Shown here: piece by piece, positions 40,287 through 48,137 of the stretch
Position numbering within the stretch: position 1 is the stretch's first letter
Layout: each line of letters opens with the position of its first letter
Origin: Thermococcus bergensis
GTDB taxonomy: Archaea; Methanobacteriota_B; Thermococci; Thermococcales; Thermococcaceae
Direction of reading: 5' to 3'
Assembly (NCBI RefSeq): GCF_020386975.1
Contig: NZ_JABFNK010000005.1
Span: 868,001-932,000 of the forward strand
Length of the DNA: 64,000 bases
Made by a program: the position numbers and the translations under genes
The notes under the pieces: generated by a model
What the model saw: only the letters and a program-made list of their open reading frames with translations
Told to the model about the DNA's origin: nothing
Database searches by the model: none

Positions 40287-40970
40287 TCATCTCTCCATTT
40301 TCTTAACGCCGTCTTTTGTGCCAACAAGAACTATGTCTGCTATGTCTGCGAAGATGCCGTTTTCAACAACTCCCGGAATGTTGTTCAGCTCGATTTCCAT
40401 GTCGAGTGGATCTTCAATTCTTTCAAATTTTGCATCGAGGATGAAGTTGCCGTTGTCGGTTATCACTGGGCCATCTTTTTTAACGCCCATCCTCAGCTCG
40501 GCTGTTGCGTTGAAGACTTCAAGTTCCTCTTTAATGGCCCTCCATGCCGCAGGGATGACTTCTATGGGGACTGGCATTTTCTGACCGAGATATTCCACAA
40601 GCTTGCTCTCATCAACGAGCACTATAAACGTTCCGGCCCTGTATTCGATGATCTTTTCCATCGTTAATGCCGCGCCTCTTCCCTTAATGAGATTAAGGTG
40701 AGGATCAACCTCGTCTGCACCGTCTACGGCTAAATCAATGGCATCAACTTCATCTAAGCTAACGACGGGAACTCCGCTCTCAAGGGCCAAAAGGCGTGAT
40801 TGGTATGAAGTGGGGATGCCGTAAACATCTTCGAGCTCCCCTGTCATGAGCTTCTTTCCCAGCATTTGGATGAAGTAAGCTGTTGTGGAACCCGTACCTA
40901 ACCCGATTATCATGTCATCGTCGATATACTTCAAAGCTTCCTTAGCCACCATTTTTTTCAGCTCTTCCAT
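40287..40970 (-). CDS. rpiA: Ribose-5-phosphate isomerase A
   Basis: A 227-residue RpiA that interconverts ribose 5-phosphate and ribulose 5-phosphate. Family strings are IGLGTGSTTAYFIQMLG (phosphate loop), DLAVDGADEVDPHLNLIKGRGAA (written in part: AVDGADEVD) with the catalytic Asp/Glu region, and DGNFILDAKF-like DNGNFILDAKF. It starts 3 nt after the stop of the small membrane protein at 40974 and is the last gene of the psmB block. Confidence 0.93.
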   Translation of the reverse strand: MEELKKMVAKEALKYIDDDMIIGLGTGSTTAYFIQMLGKKLMTGELEDVYGIPTSYQSRLLALESGVPVVSLDEVDAIDLAVDGADEVDPHLNLIKGRGAALTMEKIIEYRAGTFIVLVDESKLVEYLGQKMPVPIEVIPAAWRAIKEELEVFNATAELRMGVKKDGPVITDNGNFILDAKFERIEDPLDMEIELNNIPGVVENGIFADIADIVLVGTKDGVKKMER

Positions 40971-40973
40971 ACC

Positions 40974-41297
40974 TCATCCCTTCGTTATGTTGTAGAGGAG
41001 GGACTGATTTGAATAAAACGTCGGTTCGGGCTGTAAGATGAGATTGTAGCTGAAGATTGTGAAGTACAGCCAGAACAGGAAGAATCCCCAGAACCCTTTT
41101 CTCAGCAGAACCCTCTCATTCTTTAACTCGTCAGGAAGGTCTTTAACGAGAGCGATAACTATCTTCGGTGATAGCAGATAGACCAGCAGGCCTACAATGT
41201 AGCCCGCTTGAACCTGGGTTGACAGGACTCCACTCACTATCCCTGCTATCGTTCCGATTGCGTAAAATATGAGCGACATCTTGTTCTCAGCATTCAC
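40974..41297 (-). CDS. Small polytopic membrane protein (EMC6-like?)
   Basis: A 107-residue protein with three hydrophobic segments (residues about 8-27, 31-48 and 68-88). The layout and the IGTIAGIVSGVLSTQ opening resemble small archaeal proteins related to EMC6/Rab5ip, but I hold this assignment loosely. It lies between the threonine-synthase-like gene and rpiA on the same strand. Confidence 0.6.
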   Translation of the reverse strand: MNAENKMSLIFYAIGTIAGIVSGVLSTQVQAGYIVGLLVYLLSPKIVIALVKDLPDELKNERVLLRKGFWGFFLFWLYFTIFSYNLILQPEPTFYSNQSLLYNITKG

Positions 41298-41346
41298 TCT
41301 CTATCACCTAAAACTTAGTTTAGGGATTCATTTAAAATACTTTCCA

Positions 41347-42678
41347 TCACTCTTCAAAGTTCTCAAGCAACCGTTCTCCTTTTTCAGTAAGTTTGTAATA
41401 AACCCTTCTTCCCTTCTTGCGTGCCTCTTCTATCAAGCCAAGGGCCTCAAGCTCTTTTATATGCTGGTACACTGCTTGATACTTCATTGGCTTCTCCAGA
41501 TTCTCCCAGATTTCGTAGCCATACATGGACTTTTCTCTCAGGAGCTTTAGGATTTCAAGCTTTGTGCCACCGACTGAAAAGCGCTCTCTCTCCTCCGCGT
41601 AGTAGCTTTTTAATCCCGAGCCCGTAATTATCAAAGCGACCCTGTCTCCTTTTTCAAGATAACCGCTTTCACGGAGCTTTATTAGGGCTGGAATAACAAC
41701 AGCTGAAGAATACTCAGCGAAGACGCCCTCTTTGGCAAGGGCTTTTTCTCCGAAGTCAAGCTCATCTTCACTCACAACCACAGCGGTTCCGTTGCTTTCT
41801 TTAATGGCTCTTATCGCGAGTTCTTTGTTTACCGGGTCTTTTACGTACAGCCCAAGGGCTTTGGTGAACTCTCTCTTGCCTTCTATCCCCAATATTTCGG
41901 CCGCTATTGGGGAGCAGTTTTCAGTTTGGACTGCAATTAGTTTGGGGAGTTCTTCGATAGCACCGATTTCCAGAAGTTCCCTAAAGCCCTTGTAGATGCT
42001 GTAGATGTTGCTTCCACTTCCCGTTGGCACGATCACGTGGGTTGGGTTTATCTCCTCCCAGAGCTCGAATGCAAGGGTTTTTTGCCCCTCAAGCCCAATA
42101 ATGTTGTTTTCGGGAGTTATGTCGTAGAGTCCATTTAATCGGGAGAGCTCTTTAGTGTATTCTATGCACTCATCAACGCTGTCTCCATAGCGGATTATCT
42201 TGGCACCAAAGGCTATCATCTGAATTAGCTTTCCTTTGTCGACTTTTTTGGGAACAACAACAAATGCTTCTTTATTAGCTCTAGCGGCATATGCCGCTAA
42301 AGACGCTGCCGCGTTGCCATCGCTGGCTACTATGAACCCATTGCTTGCATAGGGCAAGCCATAAGAAACTCCTACCGTGGCAAGCCTATCTCTGAATGAG
42401 CCCGTGGGGTTCCTTGTTTCGTCTTTAATAAAAACATCCAGGCCGAGCTCTTCGCTGATTTTTGCCTTGACTAAAGGTGTCCCACCTTCTTTCAGGGAAA
42501 TTATTCTGGGCACGTTGGGGAGAAGTTCTCTGTACCTCCACACGCCTTTCTCTCTATTTTTCCATTTTTGGGGGTCTACCTTAGAATAGTCATACGGTAT
42601 TTCAAGGAAAGCCCCACATGAGCATCTCGGTGGTATTATCTGCTGATACTCCCTTCCACATTTGGGACACTCTACCAT
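41347..42678 (-). CDS. Threonine synthase-like PLP enzyme fused to a winged-helix domain
   Basis: A 443-residue protein. An N-terminal zinc-ribbon (CPKCGREYQQIIPPRCSCG) is followed by a PLP fold-type II domain; PLP lysine region NPTGSFRDRLA has R where K is often seen (the normal motif is SFKDR), an oddity noted below. The glycine-rich phosphate loop is VPTGSGSN. From about residue 372 there is a PadR-like winged helix (GTKLEILKLLREKSMYGYEI; KELEALGLIEEARKKGRRVY). The ATG at 42678 follows GGTGGGTAGTG. It may be threonine synthase or a ligand-sensing regulator. Confidence 0.8.
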   Translation of the reverse strand: MVECPKCGREYQQIIPPRCSCGAFLEIPYDYSKVDPQKWKNREKGVWRYRELLPNVPRIISLKEGGTPLVKAKISEELGLDVFIKDETRNPTGSFRDRLATVGVSYGLPYASNGFIVASDGNAAASLAAYAARANKEAFVVVPKKVDKGKLIQMIAFGAKIIRYGDSVDECIEYTKELSRLNGLYDITPENNIIGLEGQKTLAFELWEEINPTHVIVPTGSGSNIYSIYKGFRELLEIGAIEELPKLIAVQTENCSPIAAEILGIEGKREFTKALGLYVKDPVNKELAIRAIKESNGTAVVVSEDELDFGEKALAKEGVFAEYSSAVVIPALIKLRESGYLEKGDRVALIITGSGLKSYYAEERERFSVGGTKLEILKLLREKSMYGYEIWENLEKPMKYQAVYQHIKELEALGLIEEARKKGRRVYYKLTEKGERLLENFEE

Positions 42679-42706
42679 CACTACCCACCAAAAAATTAGA
42701 AAAAGG

Positions 42707-44662
42707 CTACTTGAGCCTGATGGCGTCGAGATTGTTTGGAGCTCTTGTGGAGATACCGAACTTCTTGTTGATGCTTGAGGCAAGGTCAAGGCACTTCTGG
42801 GGCTCTCCGTGAACTGTTATTACTCTTTCCGGTCTCGGCTTTACCTTTGCTATGTAGCTCATCAGCTCCCTTCTATCGGCGTGACCTGAGAATCCATCTA
42901 TTGTGTGGATCTCCATGTTTACCTGAACAACTTCTGTCTTTCCGCCCTCTCCTATCATGGGTATCTCTCTTAGGCCTCTCTGAACCTGTCTACCCAAAGT
43001 TCCCTCTGCCTGGTAGCTTACGAATATGATAGAGTTCCTTGGATCTGAGGCAAGGTTCTTAAAGTACTCTACGCTGGGTCCTCCAACCAGCATACCGGAG
43101 GAGGCTATAATTATCGCGGGTTCTTCGCTCTCTATTATGTCCTTTCTTTCGTTTGCATTTGCGACGGGTTTGAATATCTCATTTAAGAATGGGTTGTAGC
43201 CCTCATGGAATATCTGATCTCTGAGGCTCTTGCTCAAATACTCTGGATATGCGGTGTGAATTGCAGTTGCTTCCCATATCATACCGTCCAAGTATATTGG
43301 AACCTCCAACCCTCCTACTCTAGCGTACTCCTCGAGGACTAGCATTATTTCCTGAGCTCTTCCAACTGCCATTGCGGGGATAAGGACCTTTCCTTTGCGC
43401 TTGATAGTCTGAAGAATAACCTCAATAAGCCTCTTTTCTGCCTCTTCTCTCGGTAGCTGGTAATCTCTGCTTCCTCCATAGGTTGATTCCATTATCAAAG
43501 TTTCAAGTCTTGGGAACCTTGCATTTGCTGGCTCAAAGAGTCTCGTTGGAAGGAACTTAAAGTCTCCTGTGACGGCAATGTTGTGGAGTCCATTTCCAAC
43601 GTGGAGGTGAACTATTGAGGAGCCAAGGATGTGGCCTGCATTGTGCAGGGTAAGCCTCAAGTCTGGTGAGATATCTCTAACCTCCCCGTAGTCGAGAGTT
43701 ATTGTGTGCTTAACGACTTCTTTTATGTCTTTCATTCTGTAAAGCGGGTCAGCACCGTTACTCTGCTGTATCTCAATGAAGTCTTTCTGAAGGAGAACCA
43801 TTAAGTCTCTTGTAGGCGGAGTTGTGTAGATAGGGCCGTCGAACAGGTTGTATCTGAAGAGGTAGGGTAGTAAACCGGAGTGGTCAAGGTGTGCGTGGGT
43901 AATTATTATCGCATCCAGAAGCCCCTCTTTAAGGACGTAGGTAAATTCTGGGGCATCAAAGTGGGGGAACCCCTTCTTGGGATCATTTAAAGCCGCGACG
44001 TTTACACCAAAGTCAACCAGCACAAAGCTCTCATTTGTTTGGAGCAGGAGGGCACTTCTTCCAACTTCCCTGAATCCTCCAAGCCCTGTTATCCTTATCC
44101 ATTCGCTTTTGAGCTCCGGCTTTCTGTATATGTTTCTCCCAACTTGTCTCAGGAATTTTCTCCTATCTTTACTCTCGGACTGCAGGATTCCCCTAATAGA
44201 GTATATTGTCTGGGACTGCAGGGGTGGAGTTCTAACAACTTTTGGAGCCCAGTAAACTTTCTGGGTTATCTCCCTAAGGGTCTCCCCATTCTTTCCAATC
44301 ACAAGTCCCGGCTTTTTAGCCTCAATTATTACCTCGCCAACAGAAGGATCAAAACTTATGTTAGTTATTTCCGCCTCTGGCGGAACTATTTGCTTGATTA
44401 GCTCTTCGGCCTTTTCAGGAGGAAGGAGAACATCCGGATCAGGTCTTACACTAATTCTCTTCTTAAGAACCTTTGCAAGGTTTTTTATAAGATCTCCGTC
44501 TTGCATTACAGCTTCAGGGTTTTTCACATAAATAACCAGCTCCGGCCCCTCAAATTCCACTTCGGTTATCTTGGCTTCTTTGGGTACCATCTGACTAATA
44601 ATCTCCCTAATCTCTTTCAGAATTTCATCAACGTTTGTTTCTCTTTTTATCACGTCACTCAC
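42707..44662 (-). CDS. fttA: FttA/aCPSF1 beta-CASP ribonuclease (transcription termination factor)
   Basis: A 651-residue protein with two N-terminal KH-type domains (KPGLVIGKNGETL in the second, about residue 115), a metallo-beta-lactamase domain (THAHLDHSG, HNAGHILGSS, VTGDFKF) and a beta-CASP domain (IMESTYGG, SGMLVGG, GFSGHADRREL, VHGEP). This is the archaeal homologue of CPSF73, which cuts transcripts at their 3' end and ends transcription. It begins 8 nt after the proteasome beta gene, with GGGGTGAGTGACGTG-type overlap of ribosome site and start; the first codon is read as GTG/ATG at 44662. Confidence 0.95.
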   Translation of the reverse strand: MSDVIKRETNVDEILKEIREIISQMVPKEAKITEVEFEGPELVIYVKNPEAVMQDGDLIKNLAKVLKKRISVRPDPDVLLPPEKAEELIKQIVPPEAEITNISFDPSVGEVIIEAKKPGLVIGKNGETLREITQKVYWAPKVVRTPPLQSQTIYSIRGILQSESKDRRKFLRQVGRNIYRKPELKSEWIRITGLGGFREVGRSALLLQTNESFVLVDFGVNVAALNDPKKGFPHFDAPEFTYVLKEGLLDAIIITHAHLDHSGLLPYLFRYNLFDGPIYTTPPTRDLMVLLQKDFIEIQQSNGADPLYRMKDIKEVVKHTITLDYGEVRDISPDLRLTLHNAGHILGSSIVHLHVGNGLHNIAVTGDFKFLPTRLFEPANARFPRLETLIMESTYGGSRDYQLPREEAEKRLIEVILQTIKRKGKVLIPAMAVGRAQEIMLVLEEYARVGGLEVPIYLDGMIWEATAIHTAYPEYLSKSLRDQIFHEGYNPFLNEIFKPVANANERKDIIESEEPAIIIASSGMLVGGPSVEYFKNLASDPRNSIIFVSYQAEGTLGRQVQRGLREIPMIGEGGKTEVVQVNMEIHTIDGFSGHADRRELMSYIAKVKPRPERVITVHGEPQKCLDLASSINKKFGISTRAPNNLDAIRLK

Positions 44663-44670
44663 CCCTAGAA

Positions 44671-45294
44671 TCAGAGCTTCTTGAGGATCTTCTCGACTTC
44701 TTCTTTAGAAAGCTCGCTATACCCGTCTTTTGTAATGACAACAACCATTATTCCATCTCCAGTAAAAACATCTCTTTTTATTGCAGTATTTATAGCTTTT
44801 ACGGCCAGTTTAACGCCTTTTTTAACAGTCATTTTCTCATTGTACTCATTATCTAAAACAGCATATGCAAACTCCATACCAGAACCTGCAGAAACATATT
44901 TGTCCTCGGTAATTCCCCCTGCCATGTCAATTGAATAAAGACTTGGCTTTTCATCATAACCTCCCACTAAAAACCAGCCAAAATAGGGGAAGTATCTTCT
45001 TCCACTTAAGACGTTAGAAGTTAATGTTGCCAGTGCCTTTGTGCTCATCTCCCTGCCGACTCTTGCTCTGTAAAGCTTTGCTTCTGCCCTCAAAAGCCTT
45101 ACAAGGCTTAGTATGTCCCCTACGCTCCCGGCTCCTGCTAGGGCCAAGTGGTCGTCTATCTGGAATATCTTGCTAACTTCTTTGGACAAGACCATGTTGC
45201 CCAGTGAAGCCCTCCTGTCTGCGGCTAATACTACTCCATCCTTACAAACAATGCCTACTGTTGTTGTCCCTTTAATTTTGTCCAAAGCCAACAC
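44671..45294 (-). CDS. psmB: Proteasome beta subunit
   Basis: A 207-residue 20S beta subunit. The short propeptide ends in G9, leaving Thr10 of [20 protein letters not shown] as the N-terminal nucleophile; the K33-equivalent is in [10 protein letters not shown] region and the conserved [17 protein letters not shown] is present. It is the first gene of the block psmB-fttA-thrC-like. IS copy 3 ends 90 bp upstream of its start, close to its promoter (a TATA-like CTTTAAATAC lies at about 45361-45370, between the IS and the gene). Confidence 0.95.
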   Translation of the reverse strand: MLALDKIKGTTTVGIVCKDGVVLAADRRASLGNMVLSKEVSKIFQIDDHLALAGAGSVGDILSLVRLLRAEAKLYRARVGREMSTKALATLTSNVLSGRRYFPYFGWFLVGGYDEKPSLYSIDMAGGITEDKYVSAGSGMEFAYAVLDNEYNEKMTVKKGVKLAVKAINTAIKRDVFTGDGIMVVVITKDGYSELSKEEVEKILKKL

Positions 45295-45384
45295 CCCTTT
45301 AAGATATTCGTTTTGCCCGAGAATAGAAACAAATTCTACAGTGGGGGATTGACTGAGGGAGTATTTAAAGTTTTCGCAAAGCGA

Positions 45385-46253
45385 GGGCGTGTTTATAGTA
45401 ACCTTTATTAGGGTTTTTGCTGAATTCTTTCGGGTGGTTGTCGTGATCCCCAGATGGGATCACAGACTCAAAGACCCTGAAAGCGTGGCATTCGCAATTC
45501 TTGACGTTTTAGCAGACTTCGAATCAGAAGGAAAGCTGAAGAACCTGCCAAAATCCAAAAAATTTCCAGTAAAAACAATACTGGCAATACTCCTCTTTAA
45601 ACAATACTACAACCTACCTCTCAGAGACGCCCAGCACTACGGCAGAAAATTCTTCGGAGCAAACATTCACTACTCAACCCTCCACAACTGGGAGAAAAAG
45701 CTGAACCTCGAAGAACTGACAAACCACCTCCTGAAAAAACTCCAGAAATTACCCTACGCCAGCACTCAAGCAGACTCAACCATTATTACAAATAAAAAAA
45801 GGGCAGGATAGAAGTTCAGGCAATAACGAGAATCCTGCCGGGTTTACTGTATCCGGTTGCTGTGAAGATCACAACTTCTGAGAACGAGCTGATTGAACTC
45901 CTGCCGGGGGGTTCTGGGAATTTTTATGCTGATGGGGCTTATGATTCAAAGAAAGTTCTGAACACTGTGGTGGAAAAGGGTTATCGGCCGATTGTTAAGA
46001 AAACTAAGAACGCTCCAGGTGGTTTTGGTAGTAAGAAGAGAGACAGAGTGTTTTCTGAAGAAGAGTACAGGCATAGGAATCCTCATGAGGGGTTCTGGGG
46101 TGCGTTTACAACGTGGTTTGGCAGTAGGATCCCCTGTTTTCTGAAAAAGACTACTGTAACCCGAATCCTGCTTGGGGTAATGTGTTATGGTCTGAAAATC
46201 CTCCTCAGAGTCAAATACTGTTTAAATAACAGGGGGTGAAACTAAACACGCCC
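45385..46253 (+). mobile_element. IS4-like insertion sequence, copy 3
   Basis: An 869-bp copy with 11-bp terminal repeats, flanked by the 10-bp direct repeat CGCAAAGCGA (45375-45384 and 46254-46263). It separates the psmB promoter from the serK gene. It is nearly identical to copy 4, suggesting recent movement. Confidence 0.95.
45389..46239 (+). CDS. IS4-like DDE transposase, copy 3 (two frames, -1 shift)
   Basis: orfA (45389-45811) ends ...[10 protein letters not shown]; the -1 frame continues [20 protein letters not shown] and ends at 46239. The shift site is A7 (45794-45800). The fused product would be about 283 residues with D in QADST, D in YADGAYD and E in YRHRNPHE. Confidence 0.85.
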
Positions 46254-46357
46254 CGCAAAGCGACATGAGTTGCTCCCTTTCAGATGGGCAGCTGAAAGAA
46301 AAGCTTTTTATCCTATGAATTGTTTTACAACAATGTAACCCTAGGAGGTATGATAAA

Positions 46358-47089
46358 ATGGGTGTCGAAAAAGTTCCCAAATACGACATACCGACAAAGA
46401 AGGTTGAATACGTTTTTATTGAGCTGGAAAAGATGAAACCACACGAGCAGCTCGTCCAAAAGGAGCTTGAGGCATTTATTGAAAGCTTAACTGGCTCCGG
46501 TATTTTCTGGAAGCCCATGCTCCTGGCAAAAGTCCCCGGGGAGGACATGTACCTCATCGTTGATGGTCACCACAGATGGGCAGGCCTGCAGAAGCTTGGA
46601 GCAAAGAGGGCTCCCTCTGTAATTCTCGACTACTTCAGCGATGATGTTAAGGTATACACATGGTATCCTGCTTTTAAAGGAGACCTCAACAAGGTTCTGG
46701 AAAGATTAAAGGCAGAGGGATTGGAAATAATTGAGGATGGAGAGGCTGAAGAAAAGGCCGAAAAGGGAGAAATAGCTTTCGCTCTCATTGGTAAAGACAA
46801 GGTCTTTGCTATTCCGGGAGCACTTGACGAACAAAAGAAGGTAAGCAAAGTGCTTGACGAGATGAGTGTTGAGGGAGAGATAGAGCTTATATACTACGGC
46901 CTCAAAGAAGATGCAAAAGAAGATATGGATAAGGGCGAAATTGACTATGTGTTCATTAGAAAAGCACCAAGCAAGGAGGAAGTTATGGAGCTCGTAAAGA
47001 GGGGAGAAGTTTATTCTCCAAAGACAACCAGACACGTTCTTCCATTCAACCCGGACAAAATCGATGTGAAGCTTGAGGAGCTCTTTTAG
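46358..47089 (+). CDS. serK: ADP-dependent free-serine kinase (ParB-like)
   Basis: A 243-residue member of the ParB/Srx superfamily matching SerK of Thermococcus, which phosphorylates free L-serine with ADP as donor to make O-phosphoserine for cysteine synthesis. Recognised from VEYVFIELEKMKPHEQ, the ParB-type motif IVDGHHRWAGLQKLGAKRAP and ILDYFSDDVKVYTWYPAF. The ATG follows AGGAGGTATGATAAA. IS copy 3 ends 105 bp upstream; a TATA-like CTTTTTATCC lies at 46303-46312, so the promoter appears intact. Confidence 0.9.
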   Translation: MGVEKVPKYDIPTKKVEYVFIELEKMKPHEQLVQKELEAFIESLTGSGIFWKPMLLAKVPGEDMYLIVDGHHRWAGLQKLGAKRAPSVILDYFSDDVKVYTWYPAFKGDLNKVLERLKAEGLEIIEDGEAEEKAEKGEIAFALIGKDKVFAIPGALDEQKKVSKVLDEMSVEGEIELIYYGLKEDAKEDMDKGEIDYVFIRKAPSKEEVMELVKRGEVYSPKTTRHVLPFNPDKIDVKLEELF

Positions 47090-47231
47090 TCCTATTCTGC
47101 CTTTTTTATTTTGATTGATCATCTAAGTTTTTTCGAGCATGTAGCAGACTCTCGGGATAAGTTTAAACCCGCTTAAGAAAATTTTAGAGTTGAGCAACAA
47201 AAATCCAAAAATCAACACGTGAGGGATAACC

Positions 47232-47897
47232 ATGATAAAGGCATTAATATTTGACGTTGATGAAACTCTTGTCTATTATGAAGGCTATGATGGGCTGGAA
47301 TGGTTCGAAAAATGGGGAAAGAAAGAAATAAAAAAGCTTGGGATTACCCTTGAGTTTGAAACCTACAAAAAGATGGTAAAGGGAGAACTACCGCGAAGCT
47401 GGGTTGAGAGGCTTGGAGTTGATCATGTAGAATTCTGGAAAGCGATAGATAAAGCAAAGCTCGAGTACAGAAAATGGGCCGCAGAGAGAGGACTAATAAA
47501 AGCCTTTCCCGACGTTGATGTTTTAAAGGATTTCAAACAAATGGGATTAAAAATGGCAGCTGTTAGCAATGCTTCTCAGGAGTGTACGGAGTTTGTGCTG
47601 GAGCTTTTTGATTTGAAGAAATACTTTGACATTATCCTTGGAAAGGACTACAGATATCTGGATGGTGCTAAACCGAATCCCTATCTCATCGAAAAAGCCC
47701 TTAAGGCACTTGGTGTCCTTCCAAGTGAAGCTTTGGTTGTGGGAGATTCTGCATCGGATATCTTGGCAGCTCACCGGGCTGGTGTTAAAGCCGTTCAAGT
47801 GATGAGGTTCGGGGAAATAGAGGGGGCAGATTATTACGTGAAAGATTTGAACGAGCTTGTGCAACTGGTGCGCTCGCTAGTAGGTAAGGATTTATAA
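47232..47897 (+). CDS. HAD-superfamily hydrolase
   Basis: A 221-residue HAD phosphatase-like protein: DVDETLVYY (motif I), AAVSNAS (motif II), K in GAKPNPYLI (motif III) and VVGDSASDI (motif IV). The substrate is unknown. GTGAGGGATAACC precedes the ATG. Its stop codon (47895-47897) lies inside the TATA box of the H/ACA RNA. Confidence 0.87.
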   Translation: MIKALIFDVDETLVYYEGYDGLEWFEKWGKKEIKKLGITLEFETYKKMVKGELPRSWVERLGVDHVEFWKAIDKAKLEYRKWAAERGLIKAFPDVDVLKDFKQMGLKMAAVSNASQECTEFVLELFDLKKYFDIILGKDYRYLDGAKPNPYLIEKALKALGVLPSEALVVGDSASDILAAHRAGVKAVQVMRFGEIEGADYYVKDLNELVQLVRSLVGKDL

Positions 47898-47898
47898 A
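47891..47898 (+). promoter_or_regulatory. TATA box of the H/ACA RNA
   Basis: TTTATAAA overlaps the stop codon of the HAD gene and is centred about 25 nt before the first paired base of the RNA (47919), the standard archaeal spacing. Confidence 0.75.
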
Positions 47899-47918
47899 TG
47901 AACTGCCTAACTTATAAT

Positions 47919-48137
47919 GCCCCTGCGCGAGGACCCACCCAATCAATGAAGGTGGGGGCGATGCGGGGGCAACAGCTCGGCCATAGCGAGGTCCCCACGG
48001 GAGGGCCTTCCGCGTTACGGAGCGCAATGACCGTGGGTAACCCTGGCCGAGTACACTCTTCTGGCCCGCCTGGGTTAAGCCGCTTGAGATTGCCTTACGG
48101 CTTCAATGAGAGCGGTCGTTACGGGCGGGCCACATTT
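47919..48137 (+). ncRNA. Three-hairpin H/ACA guide RNA
   Basis: A GC-rich island of about 219 nt that folds into three consecutive hairpins, each followed by ACA. Hairpin 1: GCCCCTGC (47919-47926) with GCGGGGGC (47963-47970), ACA at 47972-47974. Hairpin 2: CTCGGCCA (47976-47983) with TGGCCGAG (48044-48051), ACA at 48053-48055. Hairpin 3: GGCCCGCC (48063-48070) with GGCGGGCC (48124-48131), ACA at 48132-48134. Each has an internal loop between lower and upper stems (the pseudouridylation pocket), and hairpins 2 and 3 have a GA/GA kink-turn-like motif above it (CTTGAGATTG with CAATGAGAG). A T-rich stretch follows. Targets not assigned. Confidence 0.85.

Noticed and set aside
47919-48137. RNase P RNA or SRP 7S RNA
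   Set aside because: The conserved RNase P core (GAGGAAAGTC) and SRP tip-loop sequences are absent; the ACA-tailed hairpins fit H/ACA better.
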